Below, one piece after another: positions 5,718 to 12,309 of a stretch of DNA of 12,309 nt; within the stretch, counting starts at the first letter, position 1, and every line of letters begins with the position of its first letter. The position numbers and the translations under genes were made by a program. A model generated the notes under the pieces. It saw nothing but the letters and a program-made list of their open reading frames with translations, searched no databases and was not told the DNA's origin. This DNA is from Alphaproteobacteria bacterium (GTDB taxonomy: Bacteria; Pseudomonadota; Alphaproteobacteria; JAAXGF01), in the NCBI GenBank assembly GCA_012267605.1, contig JAAXGF010000153.1, positions 1-12,309 on the forward strand. Reading direction: 5' to 3'.

Positions 5718-6806
5718 ATGCATCCCGCTCGTACCGACAAAGCGTCCCGATTCGTATCAACTTCGCCGCCCAACCCTGTCGCCGTGGTTGCTTGTCGTGG
5801 CGGCGCCGTCGAGTGCCGTCACCGCGCCGCCTTCGCCCTCGCCGATCGCCATGGGCGCTTGATTCGGGCCAAGGGGAACGTGAATGAACCGGTTTTTCCC
5901 CGATCGACGATCAAACCCATCCAGGCCCTTCCCCTAATCGAGAGCGGCGCAGCTGACCGATTCGGCCTCGGCGACGAAGAAATCGCGCTGGCCTGTGCGT
6001 CCCATAGCGGCGAGGCGTACCATGTCGCTATCGTCGAGTCTTGGCTCCGACGCCTCGGCCTGACAACCGACGACCTGGAGTGTGGCCCTCACGCCCCGCT
6101 GCACGAAAACTCGGCCCGGCGTTTGGTTATCGATGACGTTGCGGCGACGCCAACCCACAACAACTGCTCCGGTAAGCACTGTGGATTTCTAACCATTGCG
6201 CGTCACATTGGCGCGCCGGTTCAAGGCTATAGCCACCCGGACCACCCGGTCCAAATTATGGTGGGGAAAACACTTGCGGCATTGGCCGATTTTGATCTCC
6301 GAACCAGCACCGTCGGCGTGGACGGCTGTGGAGTACCGACGTGGGCGATGCCGCTTTCCGCCATCGCCACGGCCATCGCGCGACTTGCCGATCCCACGGA
6401 TCTACCGCCTCGCACAGCAGTTGCCGCCGGGCGCATCTTGACTGCAATGGCCACCGAACCCCATTTGATCGCTGGATCTGGCCGTCTGTGCACAGCGCTA
6501 GCCGAACTGGCTAGCGATCGCGCCATCATCAAAGTAGGCGCCCAGGGCACGTATGTTGCGATGCTGATGGTCGACGGATTCGGTCTAGCGCTCAAAATTG
6601 ATGACGGTTCTGCTCACGCCGCCCGTGTCGCCCTGATCGCGTTGCTCCAAGAAATTGGCGTCTGCAGCAAGGCTGAAATACGTCGACTCACCGATGTGTC
6701 CGGGTGCACCCTGCGCAATCGGGCCGGCAGACCGGTCGGGGAAATTGTCCCGGTGCCAGGTTGGGCAAAACGAGAGCGGAAGAGCCACGGGAAAGGCACT
6801 GCATGA
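5718..6806 (+). CDS. L-asparaginase of the Rhizobium etli (ReAV / asparaginase II) type
   Basis: The product has 362 residues, close to the 367 of R. etli ReAV. The family hydrolyses L-asparagine to aspartate and ammonia and is unrelated to E. coli AnsA/AnsB; its fold resembles serine-dependent beta-lactamases. The known ReAV residues are all present. Ser63 and Lys66 lie in PRSTIKP, and Ser95 in ACASHSGE. Cys150 and Lys153 lie in NNCSGKHCGF and Cys204 in VDGCGVPTW; these three are the zinc ligands in ReAV. Cys258 lies in GRLCTAL and Lys272 in IIKVGAQG. The first six sit at a constant offset of 15 from ReAV numbering and the last two at 9, implying one short deletion. ATG 5718 is preceded by AGG and GGAG; a GTG at 5658 is the alternative. 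The stop overlaps the next start as ATGA. Confidence 0.93.
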   Translation: MHPARTDKASRFVSTSPPNPVAVVACRGGAVECRHRAAFALADRHGRLIRAKGNVNEPVFPRSTIKPIQALPLIESGAADRFGLGDEEIALACASHSGEAYHVAIVESWLRRLGLTTDDLECGPHAPLHENSARRLVIDDVAATPTHNNCSGKHCGFLTIARHIGAPVQGYSHPDHPVQIMVGKTLAALADFDLRTSTVGVDGCGVPTWAMPLSAIATAIARLADPTDLPPRTAVAAGRILTAMATEPHLIAGSGRLCTALAELASDRAIIKVGAQGTYVAMLMVDGFGLALKIDDGSAHAARVALIALLQEIGVCSKAEIRRLTDVSGCTLRNRAGRPVGEIVPVPGWAKRERKSHGKGTA

Positions 6807-8071
6807 AAAAGGGACCTCCCACGATCGACGATTCGATCCGCGCTCAGTACGAAGCCTACCCCTATCCGGCACGTGATCCAGCCGAGGAGAAGCGGCGATT
6901 GGTCGTCGGCTCCCCGAGTCATCTGCTCGAAATTAATCACTACGTGTTTGGTGGCCGGATGGACCCAAAACGCCCATTGCGAGCGCTCTTTGCTGGTGGC
7001 GGAACGGGCGATGGTACCGTCATGTTAGCTCAGCAATTGGCCGACAAAGATTGGCCTGCTGAAATCATCTACTTGGACCCCTCGGCCTCGGCACTTGACG
7101 TGGCTCGGACACGAGCTGAGGCTCGAGGATTGCAAAACATACAGTTCGTCCAGGCGGCGATATCCGACCTCGATGAACTAAACCTTGGCCGGTTCGATTA
7201 CATCGACTGCTGTGGCGTGCTCCACCACCTAATTGACCCAGGCGCCGGCTTGGAACGTTTGGTCGGCGCCCTCGCAGAAGGCGGCGGAGTGGGCATAATG
7301 GTCTATGGCGAACTCGGTCGCATCGGCGTTTATCATATCCAGGAAATTCTACGTCTCCTAACGACTCCTTCTCTCGATGACTCATCGCGCATCGTCATGG
7401 CGCGACGTCTGCACGAACAGCTTCCGGAAAGCAACTGGTTCAAACGCAACCCGTATGTCCGCGACCATACGGACGGCGGCGATGCGGGTCTGTTTGACCT
7501 TTGCCTGCATAGCCAAGACCGAGCCTATACAGTGCCGCAAGTATTCACATTGGCGGAAAAAGCCGGACTAGCGATTACTGGTTTCATTGAACCGGCGCGT
7601 TATCAGCCCCACCACTACCTCACCGATCCGGACTTGCGGCGGCGCGTTGAATCCTTGTCCTGGCCCAGGCGTTGCGCTTTGGCCGAACTTGTTGCCGGCA
7701 ATCTAAAAACCCACGTCTTCTACGCTGTAAAAAAACGCCGTCTTGAATCTGCTCTGGCAAAACCTTCGGGCCGTAAGGTGGTCCCTATACTACGCGAAAC
7801 CGACAACAAGAAACTCGCTGGTCAACTGGCAAACGCTGAACGGATCGTCGCCGATTTTGATGGGGTAACAGTTTACCTGCCGTTGCCTCCCCTCGCCGCC
7901 CCCTTAGTCCGCCTGATCGACGGAAACCGCCCCATGGGCGACATTCACAAATCCCTCGCGCACAACAAAGGTCTACGTAGCTGGCCAAACTTTTTGTCTG
8001 AGTTTCGGCGTCTATACGACACTCTGCATGGGCTCAATTTGATGCTGCTTAGCCACCACCCCTTGCGCTGA
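6803..8071 (+). CDS. Class I SAM-dependent methyltransferase with extra C-terminal domain
   Basis: The product has 422 residues. ATG 6803 overlaps the asparaginase stop (ATGA) and has GGGAAAGG (6789-6796) six bases upstream. The N-terminal segment reads SIRAQYEAYPYPARDP, a pattern seen at the front of some methyltransferases. Motif I is LFAGGGTGDGTVMLA (62-76), the acidic residue ending strand beta-2 is Asp92 in YLDPS, and FDYIDCCGVLHHL (131-143) carries the post-motif HH. A helical lid with tyrosine and histidine residues follows (VYHIQEILRLL, then ARYQPHHYL). The last 60-70 residues (VTVYLPLPPLAAPLVRLIDG, then HKSL and LYDTLHGLNLMLL) resemble the PqqD-like or winged-helix tails that sense or bind a peptide, although this match is by eye only. 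Substrate unknown: small molecule, peptide or protein are all open. Its coupling to the asparaginase suggests a shared pathway. Confidence 0.85.
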   Translation: MKKGPPTIDDSIRAQYEAYPYPARDPAEEKRRLVVGSPSHLLEINHYVFGGRMDPKRPLRALFAGGGTGDGTVMLAQQLADKDWPAEIIYLDPSASALDVARTRAEARGLQNIQFVQAAISDLDELNLGRFDYIDCCGVLHHLIDPGAGLERLVGALAEGGGVGIMVYGELGRIGVYHIQEILRLLTTPSLDDSSRIVMARRLHEQLPESNWFKRNPYVRDHTDGGDAGLFDLCLHSQDRAYTVPQVFTLAEKAGLAITGFIEPARYQPHHYLTDPDLRRRVESLSWPRRCALAELVAGNLKTHVFYAVKKRRLESALAKPSGRKVVPILRETDNKKLAGQLANAERIVADFDGVTVYLPLPPLAAPLVRLIDGNRPMGDIHKSLAHNKGLRSWPNFLSEFRRLYDTLHGLNLMLLSHHPLR

Positions 8072-8086
8072 GGTATACAGTCTTGT

Positions 8087-10039
8087 TCAGGTCTTCAACG
8101 CGGTCAGGTCCTTAAACAATTCAAGTGCCTCCGGATTTGCCAAGGCATCTTTATTCTTCACGGTGCGACCGTGAATAATGTCACGCACCGCGAGCTCTAC
8201 TATTTTTCCGGAAAGTGTACGCGGGATATCGCTAACTTGGAGAACCTTTGCGGGAACATGGCGCGGCGTCGTGTTATGTCGGATTTGCCGCTTGATTTTT
8301 GCCACCAGAGTGTCGTCCAGCGTTACACCTTGCCGTAATTTCACGAAAAGGACGACACGGCAGTCATTTTCCCAATCCTGTCCAATAACAATGCTCTCCA
8401 ATACTTCGTCAATGGATTCCACTTGGCGATAGATCTCTGAAGTACCGATTCGCACGCCGCCTGGGTTCAGAATCGCGTCCGAACGACCGTAAAAGATGAC
8501 ACCATCGTGCGCCGTTAACTCGACGTAATCACCATGGTGCCAAACCCCCGGATAACGGGAAAAATACGTGTTTCGGTACTTTGCATCGTCGTGGTCCCCC
8601 CAAAACCCAATCGGCATGGACGGAAACGGCTTTGTACATACGAGTTCGCCTTTTTCCCCACGAAGCGGACGTCCATCGCCATCAAACACCTCCATCTTCA
8701 TGCCCAGCCCCCGCGACTGCAACTCGCCCCGCCACACGGGGACGAGTGGGTTCCCCAAAGCAAAGCATGAAATAATGTCGGTACCCCCTGCGATGGATGA
8801 CAGGCGCACTGTCTCCGAAATTTTGGCGTATACGAAATCGAACAATTCTGGCGGCAACGGGGAACCCGTCGACAGGATTGTCTTCATGGCAGAGAGATCG
8901 TGTGTATCGCGGGGGCAAAGACCGGCCTTCGCTGTGGCGGAAAGAAACTTGGGCGACGTCCCGAACACGCTGATCCGTTCCTGTTCGGCCATGTCGAAGA
9001 GAACGTCTGGTTTTGGATAGATCGGCGACCCTTCGTACAGCACGATCTTCGCGCCGCTAGCCAAGCCGCTTACCAACCAATTCCACATCATCCAGCCGCA
9101 GGTCGTGAAATAGAACAAGCCGTCGCCGACCGATAAGTCTGTATGCAGTTGATGCTCCTTGAGATGCTGGATCAGGGTCCCGCCGGCGCCATGAATGATG
9201 CATTTCGGCGCGCCAGTCGTTCCCGACGAATAAAGTACGTAAAGCGGGTGATCGAATGGCAGTTGGGCAAACTCAATTTCTGAACTGGGATGGCCGGCGA
9301 CGTACGCATCAAACGCCACAGAATTCTTGAGTTTTGCCAAATCCGGTCGTGGATGCACGTAGTCGACGATGACAATCCGCGCCAGGTTCGGAAGTTGAGC
9401 CCCAATCGCGGATACGTTTTCGAGGGAATCGAATTCCTTACCGTTATAAGAATACCCATCCGCCGCAAAAAGAATTTTTGGATTAATCTGACCAAACCTA
9501 TCGAGAACGCCTTGAATTCCGAAATCCGGCGAGCAAGAGGACCACACGGCACCAATACTCACGGTCGCTAGCATAGCAATCACCGCTTCGGGTACGTTGG
9601 GCAAATAGCCCGCAACGCGGTCGCCAGGGCTGACACCATCTGACCGCAGAGCGCGCGACAGGCGAGCGACCTCGGCAAAGAGCTGGCCGTACGTCAGAGC
9701 CCGCCGGACCCCGTTTTCGCCCCACGACACGATGGCCGTCGTCTCGTCGTGACGCCGCAAGAGGTTCTCGGCGAAACTGAGCTTTGCACCGCCGAACCAT
9801 TTTGCACCTGGCATACGGTCCCCAAATTCCAAAACACGATCGGCCTGCCGCGAGGCGATGACGCCGCAATGCGTCCAAACACTTGCCCAAAATTGGGGGA
9901 GGTTCTCGACGGACCAAGAATACAATGCTGGATAGTCAGGTAGATCCACGCCCCAGCGTTGTTCGACGGCGTGGCGAAAAGCCGTCATTTTCGCGCGCTC
10001 CACCATCTCTGCAGACGGCGTCCAAAGAGGAACGTCCAT
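8087..10039 (-). CDS. aacS: Acetoacetyl-CoA synthetase (acetoacetate-CoA ligase)
   Basis: The 650-residue length is usual for AacS. It is an ANL-superfamily enzyme that activates acetoacetate with ATP and CoA through an acyl-adenylate, feeding ketone bodies or polyhydroxybutyrate breakdown products into acetyl-CoA. Visible motifs are the N-terminal cap AKWFGGAKLSFAENLL (79-94), the P-loop YVLYSSGTTGAPKCIIHG (267-284), and ILSTGSPLPPELF (388-400). AGGTDIISCFALGNPLVPVW (417-436) is characteristic of AacS rather than acetyl-CoA synthetase. The hinge region HHGDYVELTAHDGVIFYGRS (501-520) and the catalytic Lys612 in RTLSGKIVE complete the set. The start ATG 10039 has AGGGG five bases upstream. It is convergent with the methyltransferase gene (15 bases apart) and divergent from the PuuD-like gene. 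No obvious terminator separates the convergent pair. Confidence 0.96.
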   Translation of the reverse strand: MDVPLWTPSAEMVERAKMTAFRHAVEQRWGVDLPDYPALYSWSVENLPQFWASVWTHCGVIASRQADRVLEFGDRMPGAKWFGGAKLSFAENLLRRHDETTAIVSWGENGVRRALTYGQLFAEVARLSRALRSDGVSPGDRVAGYLPNVPEAVIAMLATVSIGAVWSSCSPDFGIQGVLDRFGQINPKILFAADGYSYNGKEFDSLENVSAIGAQLPNLARIVIVDYVHPRPDLAKLKNSVAFDAYVAGHPSSEIEFAQLPFDHPLYVLYSSGTTGAPKCIIHGAGGTLIQHLKEHQLHTDLSVGDGLFYFTTCGWMMWNWLVSGLASGAKIVLYEGSPIYPKPDVLFDMAEQERISVFGTSPKFLSATAKAGLCPRDTHDLSAMKTILSTGSPLPPELFDFVYAKISETVRLSSIAGGTDIISCFALGNPLVPVWRGELQSRGLGMKMEVFDGDGRPLRGEKGELVCTKPFPSMPIGFWGDHDDAKYRNTYFSRYPGVWHHGDYVELTAHDGVIFYGRSDAILNPGGVRIGTSEIYRQVESIDEVLESIVIGQDWENDCRVVLFVKLRQGVTLDDTLVAKIKRQIRHNTTPRHVPAKVLQVSDIPRTLSGKIVELAVRDIIHGRTVKNKDALANPEALELFKDLTALKT

Positions 10040-10210
10040 GGTAACCCCTGTTCTTCCCGAGCCGGTCGACGTGAAACTTTACTGATACCAACCCCTGCAC
10101 TGCTAAGGAATCTCGGCCTCTCTTAAAATTGCCGTTTTCGTCGAACTTGTCGATGTAGTCCAAAGGTGCCGCTGTTGCGCCCATCGTCCCCGGCGCCTAG
10201 ATTATCCGAC
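10040..10210. promoter_or_regulatory. Divergent intergenic region between aacS and the PuuD-like gene
   Basis: These 171 bases lie between two outward-facing genes, so promoters for both are expected here, but I see no convincing -35/-10 pair or operator. The minus strand reads open from ATG 10184 (MGATAAPLDYIDKFDENGNF, KRGRDSLAVQGLV) toward aacS in a different frame. It has no family match I know and overlaps the aacS start. Confidence 0.35.
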
Positions 10211-10921
10211 ATGGGACCCGTGATTGGTTTAACTCTTGATTCGGAACGGCCTGGCGGTTACGCGAAACTGCCCTGGTATGCAATCCGCGAGAACTACTGC
10301 GACGCGGTGAGCGCTGCTGGTGGCGTTCCGATAGCTCTGCCCCACGATGTCGAACAGGTTCCGGCATTCCTCGATCTTATTGATGGACTCCTGATTACCG
10401 GTGGTGCGTTTGACGTGGATCCGGCACTGTTCGGGGCCACCTCCCGACATCCCTCAGTGGTTACCAAGGACCGACGCACCGCGTTCGAGTACGCCATCAC
10501 CCGGGGTGCCATGGAGCGGGATATAGCGATATTCGGAATTTGTGGCGGGCAGCAACTTCTCAACGTCGTTCTCGGCGGCAGCTTAATTCAAGACATTGCC
10601 AGCGAAATCCCGGGTGCCCTGACCCATGAGCAACCAAACCCACGCACCGAAACCGGTCATCGGGTAGCCATCACCGCCGGCAGCTTGCTTCATCGTATCG
10701 TTGAATGCGACGAATTGGACGTGAACAGCGCCCATCACCAAGCTGCGGCCAAGGTGGCACCGGAAGTAACGGTAAACGCCGTCGCAGGCGATGGAATCAT
10801 CGAAGGCATTGAGGATCCACGGCAGAGATTTTGCCTTGGCGTTCAATGGCATCCCGAATACGACGTTAGCTCCGGCGACCGCCGGCTGTTCGCGGCTTTC
10901 GTATCCGCCGCTACGGCGTGA
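10211..10921 (+). CDS. Class I glutamine-amidotransferase-like hydrolase, PuuD/peptidase C26 family
   Basis: The product has 236 residues from ATG 10211 (MGPVIGLTLD); the extension to GTG 10166 adds 15 residues without family character. The catalytic set is visible: nucleophile Cys111 in FGICGGQQLLNV, and His214 and Glu216 in VQWHPEY. DGLLITGGAFDVDPALFG (58-75) is the oxyanion and substrate strand, and VNSAHHQA (171-178) is the usual pre-C-terminal histidine motif. Family members such as E. coli PuuD hydrolyse gamma-glutamyl-gamma-aminobutyrate in putrescine catabolism; others act on related gamma-glutamyl amides. No puu or other putrescine gene is present here, so the substrate is inferred only at family level. 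There is no good ribosome site before 10211. The stop overlaps the next gene as GTGA, which argues for cotranscription with an unrelated rRNA modification gene. Confidence 0.88.
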   Translation: MGPVIGLTLDSERPGGYAKLPWYAIRENYCDAVSAAGGVPIALPHDVEQVPAFLDLIDGLLITGGAFDVDPALFGATSRHPSVVTKDRRTAFEYAITRGAMERDIAIFGICGGQQLLNVVLGGSLIQDIASEIPGALTHEQPNPRTETGHRVAITAGSLLHRIVECDELDVNSAHHQAAAKVAPEVTVNAVAGDGIIEGIEDPRQRFCLGVQWHPEYDVSSGDRRLFAAFVSAATA

Positions 10922-11700
10922 CCATGTCCGGCGAAGCCGGTGAACGGGTAGCTAAACGTATCGCGCGCGCCGGTCTTTGTTCGCGGCGAGAGGCCGAGCG
11001 CTGGATCACCGCTGGGCGCGTCTGCGTTGACGGTCAGGTACTGGCCTCCCCTGGCGTCGTCGTAAACTCGACTTCTCTGGTTACGATCGACGGCAAGCCT
11101 CTTCCTGTGGCGGAGGGGACACGCTTGTGGCGATACCACAAACCCCCCGGTTTGGTTACCTCCCATAGGGACCCAGACGGCCGCCCGACGGTATTCGAAT
11201 CCTTGCCCGACGACATACCGCGGGTGATATCGGTTGGCCGGCTGGACATTGCCAGCGAAGGCTTGTTGTTGCTGACAAACGACGGCGCTCTTGCCCGCCG
11301 GCTGGAAATTCCGTCCACGGGATGGTTGCGGCGCTACCGGGTTCGGGCGTTCGGCCAATTGGAATCTGCGCGGCTGGAAGCGCTTTCGTCCGGTATAACG
11401 GTGGACGGTGTATCGTATGGGCCGATCACGGCGTGTTTGGAGCGCCGCCTGGGAAGCAACGCTTGGTATTCGGTCGCTTTACGCGAGGGGCGTAACCGTG
11501 AGATTCGGCGGGTCATGAGCCACTTGGGAGTGACGGTAAACCGAATTATCCGGGTTGCCTTTGGGCCATTTCAACTCGGTCGGCTGCCAGCAGCCCAAGT
11601 GCGCGAGGTACCGCGAAAAGTGCTCAATGAACAGCTTGGTTGTGATCAGCCGGCCCCGGTGGTTCAGCGGGCGAAGCATTCTGCGCATCATCGGCGGTAG
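10918..11700 (+). CDS. rRNA pseudouridine synthase, RluB/RsuA family
   Basis: The product has 260 residues from GTG 10918, which overlaps the previous stop (GTGA); ATG 10924 is a close alternative. Residues 10-60 form an S4 RNA-binding domain (RVAKRIARAGLCSRREAERW, then GRVCVDG). The catalytic domain has WRYHKPPGLVTSHRDPDGRP (71-90), the motif II Asp110 in VGRLDIASEGLLLLTND, and GRNREIRRVMSHLGVTVNRI, followed by RVAFGPFQLG near the end. The last 35 residues are variable and basic. The family isomerises a uridine in rRNA: RluB at 23S U2605, RsuA at 16S U516. I favour RluB because alphaproteobacteria commonly carry rluB next to rsmD, but the sequence alone does not fix the site. Its 3' end overlaps the proposed rsmD start by up to 74 bases. 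Confidence 0.9.
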   Translation: MTMSGEAGERVAKRIARAGLCSRREAERWITAGRVCVDGQVLASPGVVVNSTSLVTIDGKPLPVAEGTRLWRYHKPPGLVTSHRDPDGRPTVFESLPDDIPRVISVGRLDIASEGLLLLTNDGALARRLEIPSTGWLRRYRVRAFGQLESARLEALSSGITVDGVSYGPITACLERRLGSNAWYSVALREGRNREIRRVMSHLGVTVNRIIRVAFGPFQLGRLPAAQVREVPRKVLNEQLGCDQPAPVVQRAKHSAHHRR

Positions 11701-12253
11701 TCTGCGAGGCCGGCCTCTCGCGATGCCCAGTGGGCTTGCAATTCGGCCTACCGGCGCACGGGTGCGCGAGGCCTTGTTCGATATTCTAGCCCACGGTGAG
11801 ACACCCTTACCCGCCGGCGCAAACGTGGTCGACTGTTTTGCAGGGACTGGCGCACTTGGATTCGAGGCGTTGTCCCGTGGCGCCACGCGAGTCACCTTTC
11901 TGGACACTCGGCGATCGGCCCGCCGACTGGTCCGTACCAACGCGATCAGGCTGGGAGTAACCGAGCAGGTCGAAATCCTGAACAGTGACGCGTTGCGACC
12001 TATGCGTCCGCCAATGCCTTGCCAGTTGGCCCTCCTGGACCCACCATACGGCGCCAACCTTGCGTCCAGAGCCTTGGCCTCAATGTCCTCGAAAGGATGG
12101 CTGTCCGACGGCACCGTCGCCGCCCTGGAACTTTCGACGAAAGATGAATTCGCGGCGCCGGCGGGATTTTACGTCCTTACCAGCCGAGTCTACGGTTCCA
12201 CCCGACTGATCATCTTGGAATGGTGGGCGGACAACCCAACGAACAAAGACTGA
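11627..12253 (+). CDS. rsmD: 16S rRNA (guanine(966)-N2)-methyltransferase RsmD
   Basis: RsmD methylates G966 of 16S rRNA on the assembled 30S subunit using SAM. The 208 residues from ATG 11627 include the family opening LRIIGGSLRGRPLAMP (19-34), RPTGARVREALFDIL (40-54), SAM motif I NVVDCFAGTGALGFEALSRG (67-85 region), the acidic FLDTR, and the catalytic DPPYG in LALLDPPYGAN (135-144). The end SRVYGSTRLIILEWW is typical. The start is uncertain. The usual MRIIGG opening is LRIIGG here, coded by CTG, so translation must begin upstream at ATG 11627, TTG 11636 or GTG 11642, inside rluB, or at the CTG itself. No strong ribosome site marks any of them. It is cotranscribed with rluB; both modify rRNA. 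Confidence 0.93.
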   Translation: MNSLVVISRPRWFSGRSILRIIGGSLRGRPLAMPSGLAIRPTGARVREALFDILAHGETPLPAGANVVDCFAGTGALGFEALSRGATRVTFLDTRRSARRLVRTNAIRLGVTEQVEILNSDALRPMRPPMPCQLALLDPPYGANLASRALASMSSKGWLSDGTVAALELSTKDEFAAPAGFYVLTSRVYGSTRLIILEWWADNPTNKD

Positions 12254-12259
12254 GAGAAC

Positions 12260-12309
12260 GTGCCGCTACACAGAAACAATAATTTTTATGTAACTGCCCA
12301 GGTGCCTCA
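12260..12309 (+). CDS. Possible start of the next gene, running off the window
   Basis: A GTG at 12260 follows GAGAG (12252-12256 region) by a few bases and begins a frame open to the window edge (MPLHRNNNFYVTAQVP). It starts seven bases after the rsmD stop, consistent with operon spacing. Only 16 codons are visible, so this may be chance. Confidence 0.2.
   Translation, partial: MPLHRNNNFYVTAQVP

Noticed and set aside
8568..9020. 150-codon plus frame opposite aacS
   Set aside because: It lies wholly within the antisense of aacS, whose motifs are continuous on the minus strand.
9936..10184. Minus frame beginning MGATAAPLDYIDKFDENGNF
   Set aside because: It looks gene-like for about 20 residues but runs out of frame into the start of aacS, with no family match and no ribosome site that I can see.
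1..12309. Search for CRISPR arrays, transposon ends, tRNA genes and phage genes
   Set aside because: No regularly spaced repeats, transposase or integrase motifs, cloverleaf-like segments with a TTCRANY arm, or phage structural proteins were seen.

Overview
The window looks like chromosome of a moderately GC-rich alphaproteobacterium, probably of the Rhodospirillales type. I infer this from an IalB-family periplasmic protein, an R. etli-type asparaginase, acetoacetyl-CoA synthetase, a single-domain (type I) QueF, and an adjacent rluB-rsmD pair. No phage, transposon, CRISPR array, tRNA or rRNA is visible.

Layout. Positions 1-1027 hold no intact recognisable gene. They contain three separate inverted repeats, a short direct repeat, and a small reading frame (606-868) that only makes sense across two frame changes. 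Next comes a plus-strand run of small envelope-type genes: a Sel1-repeat protein, a secreted conserved protein broken by one missing base in a C run, a lipoprotein and cutA. An AT-rich stretch (about 3150-3410) with a CRP/FNR-like palindrome leads into a small unrecognised gene at 3411-3821. On the minus strand follow trmH/spoU, queF and ialB (5544 down to 3949); the first two overlap and are both RNA-modification or tRNA-nucleoside genes. Divergent from them, an asparaginase gene is translationally coupled (ATGA) to a class I methyltransferase gene with an unusual C-terminal domain. This pair runs tail-to-tail into a minus-strand aacS. The right end is a tight plus-strand run: a class I glutamine-amidotransferase-like hydrolase (PuuD family), a small-subunit/large-subunit rRNA pseudouridine synthase of the RluB/RsuA family, and rsmD, with overlaps at each junction.

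Functionally the window is mostly housekeeping: RNA modification (TrmH-like, QueF, RluB-like, RsmD), nitrogen scavenging (asparaginase, PuuD-like hydrolase) and ketone-body activation (AacS). I do not see a coherent new defence or mobile system. The items most worth a second look are the C-tract frameshift at 1864-1869, the structured and partly degraded 477-1000 region, the asparaginase-methyltransferase pair, the non-canonical start of rsmD, and the AT-rich regulatory island before 3411. All identifications rest on reading motifs by eye; no search was run.
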